The notes under the pieces were generated by a model, which was given only the letters and a program-made list of their open reading frames with translations, made no database searches and had not been told where the DNA came from. Position numbers and translations under genes: made by a program. A stretch of DNA of 64,000 nucleotides from Solanum dulcamara (lineage: Eukaryota > Streptophyta > Magnoliopsida > Solanales > Solanaceae), in contig NC_077243.1 in assembly GCF_947179165.1 (NCBI RefSeq), positions 53,763,501 to 53,827,500 of the forward strand. The letters are read 5' to 3'. Numbering within the stretch: position 1 is the first letter of the stretch; each line of letters opens with the position of its first letter. Below are positions 57,883-64,000 of the stretch, one piece after another.

Positions 57883-60705
57883 TGTCATGACCCAACTCCA
57901 TAGGTCATGACTGGTGCCCGATTTGGGCACCCATACGTACCCTTAGCCCCATTAAGTATGTTAGCAGAATAAACAAATGAGGAAAAAAAATAGATCACTA
58001 GAAAGCGCACGAAAATAGATGTGGCACACGAAGGCCGTTAAGGCCATCACTGAACACAAACCCAAAACATATATGCATAACCCACATCACAAGTCTACAA
58101 ACCTCTACAGAACAATAGTCTAGTCATATGATGGGACAGGGCTCCATCGTACCCTTAACCAACATGTACAAATGTACAATGGAAATGTTAGCACCAAAAT
58201 AGGGCTCCGGATAAAGAAGCACTGCCAACCAACAGGGTGGATGTCCTAAGCGAGCAGATCAGCAAACTGAGCATCTGTACCTGTGGACATAAAATGCAAC
58301 CCCCCCCCCCTCCGAAGAAAGGGGGTTAGTACGGAAAATGTATCGAGTATGTAGAGCATAGACTGTAATAAGTAAAGTTATTACCAGAGGAAAATGTGCA
58401 AATATGAGCAAAGTATCCAGAAATATCAAAATGCTTATCATAACCACATATAAGGTATGCAGAAAAATATATGTCATATCCGGCCCCATTACGGGACTCG
58501 TTGAACAAATTGTGGTCTCCACCCCATCATCGGCACCACAACACATTAGAACTCCAGAGTAGAGAATATCTCCGTAACAGATCATATCATATAAGATGGT
58601 CATATCAGATCATATCAAATCATATGTGTACAATGCACATCATAACTCCACAAATCCAATGTACAGGTCATACCTACCCCCTCATATCGGGTCACGGTGA
58701 ACAATGCAAAAAAGTACGCATAATAACAAATCCTGGCCCGAGCTTAGTAAAGGAAGCATTGAGGCATCCACGAGTGGAGTAGTGAGAAACTATATACAAT
58801 TTAAATCATATTTGAGACTCAATGGAATAATCAAAATGAGCTATCATTCAAAATCAAGACAATAGTCATATGAAGTACCTTTTGAAAGTTACTATGGGTT
58901 ATATCGAAATAGAACTTTTGGGAATCATGCACACATATCACGGCATAAAAAATATCTTTTGAAAAATCAAGAAGTTGGCCATCCTAGCGGCTCTACGAAT
59001 AGGAACTTCCTTGAAATCATATAAAAGTAATATACTTGCTTCATAAAAACCATGTCAACAAGGAAGATTAGCTTTACATATTTGTTCCCAAAACATGCCA
59101 AGAGATAGAATAAGCTTAATACACTTATGCCGAATACATGCCAAAAGAAAGTCTAAGCCTTACGTACTTATGCCAAAAACATGCCAAAAGAAGGAAATGT
59201 TAGGTTTACATACCTCTTACAAATTACTCTTAACACGTTTGCCTCGTCGTCTCTTGAACCTATTTATTATGCATGAAAGCAATATGAGCATCAACAACCC
59301 TCGACTTTCCAGCATCTTAAGTTACATACGAGTATTCATAGAACTCATCTCCTCGTTCGCTTTCTCAACTAGTTCTTTAGTTAGTTAAGGAGTTAACGGA
59401 AATCGGACAGCACCTCCCCTATAACATGCCCTGTCCGATTTTCCAATTAGATCCCTAATCACTACAAACAACCAACAAAAAAACCCTGCATCTCATATAA
59501 AACTAAAACATGGCAACATTACACAACATAAGCTCCAACCAACTTGCTGAAAATTACGATACCAAAATAGGGTTTGTAGTCTTTATTTCAAAAAACCTTT
59601 AATTGTACGAAATGAGGGGTCGTGTGGCTGGAACCAGAAGCCCCCACACCTATTTTAGAATACTTTTAGTCCCTGAAACATACCACCACACGCCTATAGC
59701 AGCACACCACAAGCACAACACCTTGCTTTGACTATAATTTAACTATAACGACTTCAATTTAGTTTTCTTCGAACATTAAACATTTATACGACATTTTTAC
59801 ACTTACATCAGAATAAAATATGTGTAATACACCCTATAACAACACAATAAACTTCAAATTGGAAGAAAATACCTTACCTTACCCAAAATTGGCCAAAACT
59901 CGCCAAATCGCGCCTTGAAAACTCTTTAAACTTGCTGAAATCGCGCAGACTGCTTGTTATCCATTTTGTGCTGCTCCAAGACATGATTTTATACTATTTA
60001 TACTTATATACCATCATGTTATACGCTAGATAATTAATTTACGGAACAAAATTGGGACTTATCCTTTTTTTCCTCCTAAGTTGTCGCCCTTTTCTCTCTT
60101 AGATTAGGGTTTTATTTTCCTTTGCTTTTCTGAAGTTTTGGGATCAAAATGAATTTATGATTCATGTAACATGTATTTATAGTCTTCCTAGGGATGTGAC
60201 ATGTGTCAGCCCCTAAGGGTGACACGTGTCCATCTTTTATTGAGCCACCACATCCATGCAACCAATGAGGGGCTGCCACGTGGAAGAGGGCTCTACCCCA
60301 AGCTGCTGCATCACCTAATTTACCCTAATTAGGTTCATCACCTGCTTGTCCAAGTAGGTGCATCACCTACTTGCTTTGTGTAGGCATGTCGTTTCCTTAT
60401 TTCTCATGTGTACTCAAGTATCTTAGTATGTAAAATGTCCCAAGTAATAGCTTTCACAAGTAAGTTGAGTCCTACGACTCACTACTTGACCTCTAACTTC
60501 TTTCAGATTCTTATAACCCTAGTTTAAATCTTTTCTCTTATGGAGTATCTCCTTCTCCTTCTCCTTTCCTTAGGATTATTTGATAGAGTTATAGATTATC
60601 TGACTCACATGATGACTTCTAATAAACTTAAGAGACTTCTTAGAAATTTAAGAAGCTTAAGAAGCTTAAGAAGCATTCCAAGATACAAAAGTATGGGGTG
60701 TAACA
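57883..60705 (-). mobile_element. Solo LTR, beta family, nested in Element IV pol
   Basis: Plus-strand start TGTCATGACCCAACTCC, end TGGGGTGTAACA; 2823 bases bounded by perfect ATTCT duplications. It matches the beta LTR fragment at 15610 (same strand) and the solo LTR at 49138 (reverse). No gag or pol inside. It has the GC hairpin at 58301-58325, a CACGTG pair with TATAAATA (minus) at 60174-60282, and triplicated TTAAGAAGC words near 60648-60675. ORFs at 58259, 58471, 59095 and 60540 are inside it and are not genes. Confidence 0.95.
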
Positions 60706-60710
60706 ATTCT
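60706..60710. repeat. Target-site duplication of nested beta LTR (right)
   Basis: ATTCT, identical to 57878-57882. Confidence 0.95.
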
Positions 60711-61495
60711 CATCTATTGATTCACCTTAAACTAAGTTGAAACAAAAGAAGGTAAAATTCCAATGGTTAGAAGAATGTGAGAAAAGTTTCCAAATATTAA
60801 AGGATTGTCTTACGTATACTTCTATTTTGACATTGTCCGAAGGTTTGGATGGGTTTGTTGTTTGTTTTGATGCTTCGCGTGTTGGTTTGGGTTGTATCTT
60901 GATGCAACATGGTAAGGTTATAGCCTATGCCTCTAGACAACTTAAAGTGCATGAAAGGAACTATCCAACCCATGATCTTGAACTTGCGGCGGTTGTGTTT
61001 GCATTGAAAATTTGGCGCCATTATATTTATGGGGTGCATGTGGATGTGTTTACCAACTACAAAAGCTTGCAATATGTGTTTAGTTAAAGATACTTGAACC
61101 TTAGGCAAAGGAGGTGGATTAAACTCCTAAAAGACTATGATATGAGTGTGTTGTACCATCTAGATAAGGCAAATATTGTAGCCGATGCTCTTAGTCAATT
61201 GTTTATGGATAGTGTTGTTCAAAGGGAAAATGAAAAGAAAGAGTTTGTTAAAGATGTTCACCGATTGGCTTGTTTGGGGGTAAGATTGAGTTATTCTAAT
61301 GAGTGTGATGTTTTTGTTTGAAATGGTTCGAAATTATGATTAGTATTTCATGAGAAATTGATGGTTGATGAGAAGATCGAGGTTCTCTCACAAGGGGGAG
61401 ATAGAGTATTTCATTACCAAGGTTGGTTGTGTGTCCCAGTATAGATGTCCTAATACAACTAATATTGAGTAAAGTTCATAGCTCTTGATGAATGA
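60711..61495 (+). pseudogene. Element IV pol, second part: RNase H
   Basis: Continues the RT/RNase [95 protein letters not shown], a TAA (61085-61087), then LNLRQRRWIKLLKDYDMSVL and ANIVADALSQ. The RNase H DEDD residues are largely kept, but the Asp of 'TDHKSL' is Asn. After another stop the reading (SQGGDR...YQGWLCVP) runs to about 61495. Confidence 0.9.
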
Positions 61496-61985
61496 GTTAG
61501 GAAAGATTGGGGGAAGAGTGGGTGTTTCATATTATGATAATTGAGGTATGCTTGGTCTATTTAAGGTTATAGACATGGAGGAAGAGCTAGATGAGACCTC
61601 GTTGTGTGCAATAGATAGGTAAGAGTATATTGGTATGACCTTTGGTAGGAGTGAATACCAATGAGGATATAGAGATGTTAAGGTAGACACAACAATTACT
61701 AAGTGATGTTGACTTCAGGAGAGCCATAAAGTGGTTAGAATGGTAGGCTTAAATGTGTAGTTATACATATGTGAGTGATTGTAGTAGGATATTAATGACT
61801 TCTTGTTAATGGTTTTATGTGATTGTATTAGAGTGGTGATAGAACTAGGCTTGAATGTAGTGTTGATGGCATAGGGGTGAATGTATGATGTATTGGGTAT
61901 TTCTTTATTAGGTCTCGAGGTTTTTTAAATATGGTAGTAAGGGGTAGTACTCTTGGGATAGAATTTCCTATAGAGGTAGAGGGCC
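61496..61985. other. ~490-bp unrecognised insert in Element IV integrase
   Basis: Between KVHSS (61480-61495) and VYWWNGIK (from about 61990) lies sequence with no coding match, where intact gypsy elements have only about 20 codons. The HHCC zinc-binding part of the integrase is thereby broken. No target duplication or terminal repeats were found by eye, so the mechanism is open. Confidence 0.6.
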
Positions 61986-63182
61986 CTAAGGTGTATTGGT
62001 GGAATGGAATAAAGAGGACATAGCAGAGTTCGTGGCTAAGTGTCCTAATTGTCAATAAGTGGAAGTTGAACATCAAAGGCCGGGAGGTCTAGCTTACGAA
62101 ATTAAAATTCCTACATGGAAATGGGAAGATGTGAATATGGACTTTGTCACGAGTTTTCCTCGTACTAGAACACAACATGATTCTATTTGGGTCATTGTGG
62201 ACCGAATGACCAAATCGACATATTTTCTATCGGTCAAGACTTCTTATGATGCTGAAGACTATGCTAACTTGTATATTTATGAACTTGTGAAACTTCATGG
62301 TGTTCCTTTGTTGATTATAATGGATAGAGGTACTCAATTTAGTTTACATTTGTGAAATTCATTTCATAAAGGTCTTGGCACTAAAGTCAAGCTAAGTTCG
62401 CTTTCTATCCTCAAACCGATAGACAAGCCAAAAGAACAATCCAAACCTTGGAGGATATGATAAGGGCATGTGTGATTGATCTTAGAGGAAGTTGGGATGA
62501 GCATTTACCATTGATTCAGTTCGCCTACAATAATAGTTATCACTCTAGCATCCAAATGACTCCTTTTGAAGCCTTGTACGGGAGAAGATGTAGGTCTCCG
62601 ATGGGGTGGTTTGAAGTAGGTACAATGGCATTTATTGGTCCATATTTGGTAGTTGATACAATGAAGAAAGTAAGGCTCATAAAAGAAAGATTGAAAATGG
62701 CTCAAAGTTGTCAAAAGTCCTATTCGGACACTAGGAGGAGAGATCTTGAAGTTGTTGTGGATGATATGGTGTATTTAAAGATTTCACCTATGAAAGGGGT
62801 AATGTAGTTTGGTAAGAAAGAGAAGTTGAGCCCTAGATATATAGGACCCTATAGGATATTGAAGCGCATTGGCAAAGTAGCATATGAGTTTGACTTACCA
62901 CTTGAGTTGGCTTTGGTTCATCTGGTATTTTATGTGTCAATGTTGAGGAAGTTTGTGGGTGATCCAAATTCTATTTTACCAATGGAGGATGTAAGTATTG
63001 AAGAGAATTTGACTTATGAGGATGTCCCAATTGATATTTTCGACTGGCAAGTGAAGAGGTTAAGAAATAAATTTGTTGCATCCATCAAAGTGTTATGGAG
63101 GAATTAACAAGTAGAGAGTGCTACGTGGGAAGCAGAATCAGACATGATAAAGCGTTATCCGTATCTCTTTCCTTCCACTTGA
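61986..63182 (+). pseudogene. Element IV integrase and chromodomain-like tail
   Basis: VYWWNGIK, AKCPNCQ, VEHQRPGG, WKWEDVNMDFVTSFPRTR (first Asp), DSIWVIVDRMTKSTYFLSVK, LHGVPLLIIMDRGTQFS (second Asp), a frameshift near 62353, then a run where the catalytic Glu of 'AERTIQ' is Lys (AAA, 62430-62432). It continues with DMIRACVIDLRGSWDEHLPL, AYNNSYHSSIQMTPFEALYG, KISPMKGVM, a TAG (62805-62807), SPRYIGPYRILKRIGKVAYE and the tail IKVLWRN-stop-QVESATWEAESDM...RYPYLF ending at 63182. The last block resembles the chromodomain-like end of Tekay/Del chromoviruses. The Glu-to-Lys change alone would abolish strand transfer. Confidence 0.92.
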
Positions 63183-63430
63183 GCTTAAAGGTACTAAATT
63201 GTTCATGATCAAATCGATTAAACTTCTACGCTTCAGTTCCATATGTCATTCATATGCATGCATGATTCATGAAAATGAATTTTTCTCAAGGTCTATGTTT
63301 TATGTTAAGTATGAAGTTTACATGTTCTATGTAATTTTTGAAGTGTCCTCATATTCATGTTGGGTTGGTAGTCCTTTTTCCATGTCCTTCTGATATTAGT
63401 TGAATCTCATTCGAGGATGAATATTCCCAA
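63183..63430 (+). mobile_element. Element IV 3' untranslated region
   Basis: Runs from the pol stop to the 3' LTR; contains TTTTTGAAGTGTCCTCATA, the match to 54417-54436. The expected polypurine tract is missing: after TTCCC at 63426 the sequence passes directly into LTR sequence. Confidence 0.7.
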
Positions 63431-64000
63431 AAATTTCTATGCAAGACCTGCACCATTTTTCAAAGGCGTATAGGATTGAACTCATCGAATTCTAATCTTA
63501 CATATAAGTTAGGATAAATTCTTAAGTATTTGAAGTGTATTAGATGTGTTTTAGGGTCACAAGGGATCTCTAACACCAAGTCAAATCTAAAGAATTTCCA
63601 TCAGCTAAGTTTTCATATGAGTCTTGAATAGGGTCAACTTCAAACGCCTATATCTCCTATTATATAATGAATTAGGAGTTCCGTGACCTATTCAATTAAT
63701 TTTCTTTGAGTCTTCTTTCAAATGCCATCAAGTTTGCCTCATTTTTAGTTCAGAGTTAAAAGTTATGATCATTTTAGCAAAGACTACCGCGGCAGCAGTT
63801 TATAAGCTTGGCGCGGCGCGCCAGCAGAACGCTCGAAACTAGCTGCAGTAGTTTGGCCTTTGGCGCGGCAAGCCACTATAGCGCCAGTAGGGTTTTGGAT
63901 CCGTTTTTCTAATTTTATTTCATGAAGGGCACTTTAGACTTTTCCCTAATTATTAGTCAATAAACTCACACGTTTTTAGGACCTAATTAAACTCTATAAA
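63431..64000 (+). mobile_element. Element IV 3' LTR (gamma), cut by window end
   Basis: Aligns with 54475-55062. The first bases of the LTR (TGTAACACC) and the polypurine tract are deleted together. In 63785-63880 this copy keeps more CpG (GGCGCGGCGCGCCAGC) than the 5' LTR (GGCGCGACGTGCCAGC), showing uneven CpG decay. Confidence 0.88.

Noticed and set aside
1..64000. tRNA or rRNA genes
   Set aside because: Only primer-binding sites complementary to tRNA-Met and SINE tails were found; no cloverleaf with A and B boxes was recognised by eye.

Overview
This is a plant nuclear window, most likely from the family Solanaceae. The evidence is Tekay/Del-like Ty3/gypsy polyproteins with long (1.7-3.8 kb) LTRs ending in GGGTCRTGACA, primer-binding sites complementary to initiator tRNA-Met, a TS-like SINE tail ending in TTG repeats, a plant L1-type LINE with a C-terminal RNase H, and a plant-specific Agenet-domain gene. 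Species cannot be fixed from sequence alone. No rRNA or tRNA gene, no CRISPR array and no prokaryotic operon is visible. The window is almost wholly nested, decayed retrotransposons, and only one short protein-coding gene looks potentially functional.

Layout. 1-970: copy S1 of a local segment that recurs at 25453-27000 (S2) and 46395-47185 (S3), each carrying the same SINE remnant. 971-10608: Element I, a minus-strand gypsy element with both alpha-family LTRs but no pol. 10609-15609: a minus-strand Ty1/copia element with broken gag, integrase, RT and RNase H, cut at its 5' side by a beta-family LTR fragment (15610-18042). 18043-25452: Element III, a minus-strand gypsy element with gag to integrase and a 5' LTR related to alpha; its 3' LTR is missing. 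27493-28041: tandem Agenet-domain gene whose original N-terminus is cut by an in-frame stop. 29682-36048: a solo LTR split by a 5'-truncated LINE (30788-34414) with a 16-bp target duplication. 36908-46120: the N-terminal part of a MULE/PB1-like gene on the minus strand, split by Element II (37229-45888), which has alpha LTRs and the same pol-less interior as Element I. 47271-48418: a 69-bp tandem array. 49138-52564: a beta solo LTR. 54037-54408: a trinucleotide microsatellite. 54459-64000: Element IV, a plus-strand gypsy element of the gamma family whose pol is split by a second beta solo LTR (57883-60705) and whose 3' LTR runs off the window.

Together the pieces record successive nested insertions. 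Target duplications support six of the junction pairs to different degrees: exact for the LINE and for the beta LTR in Element IV; one mismatch for two solo LTRs; weak for Element II; not testable for Element I. Every pol gene has lost catalytic residues, a domain or its reading frame, so no element here looks autonomous today. The most interesting items are the shared pol-less interior of Elements I and II, the MULE-like gene split by Element II, the N-terminally damaged Agenet gene with its triplicated upstream segment, the 69-bp array bounded by identical hybrid units, and G-box (CACGTG) clusters conserved in beta LTR promoters.
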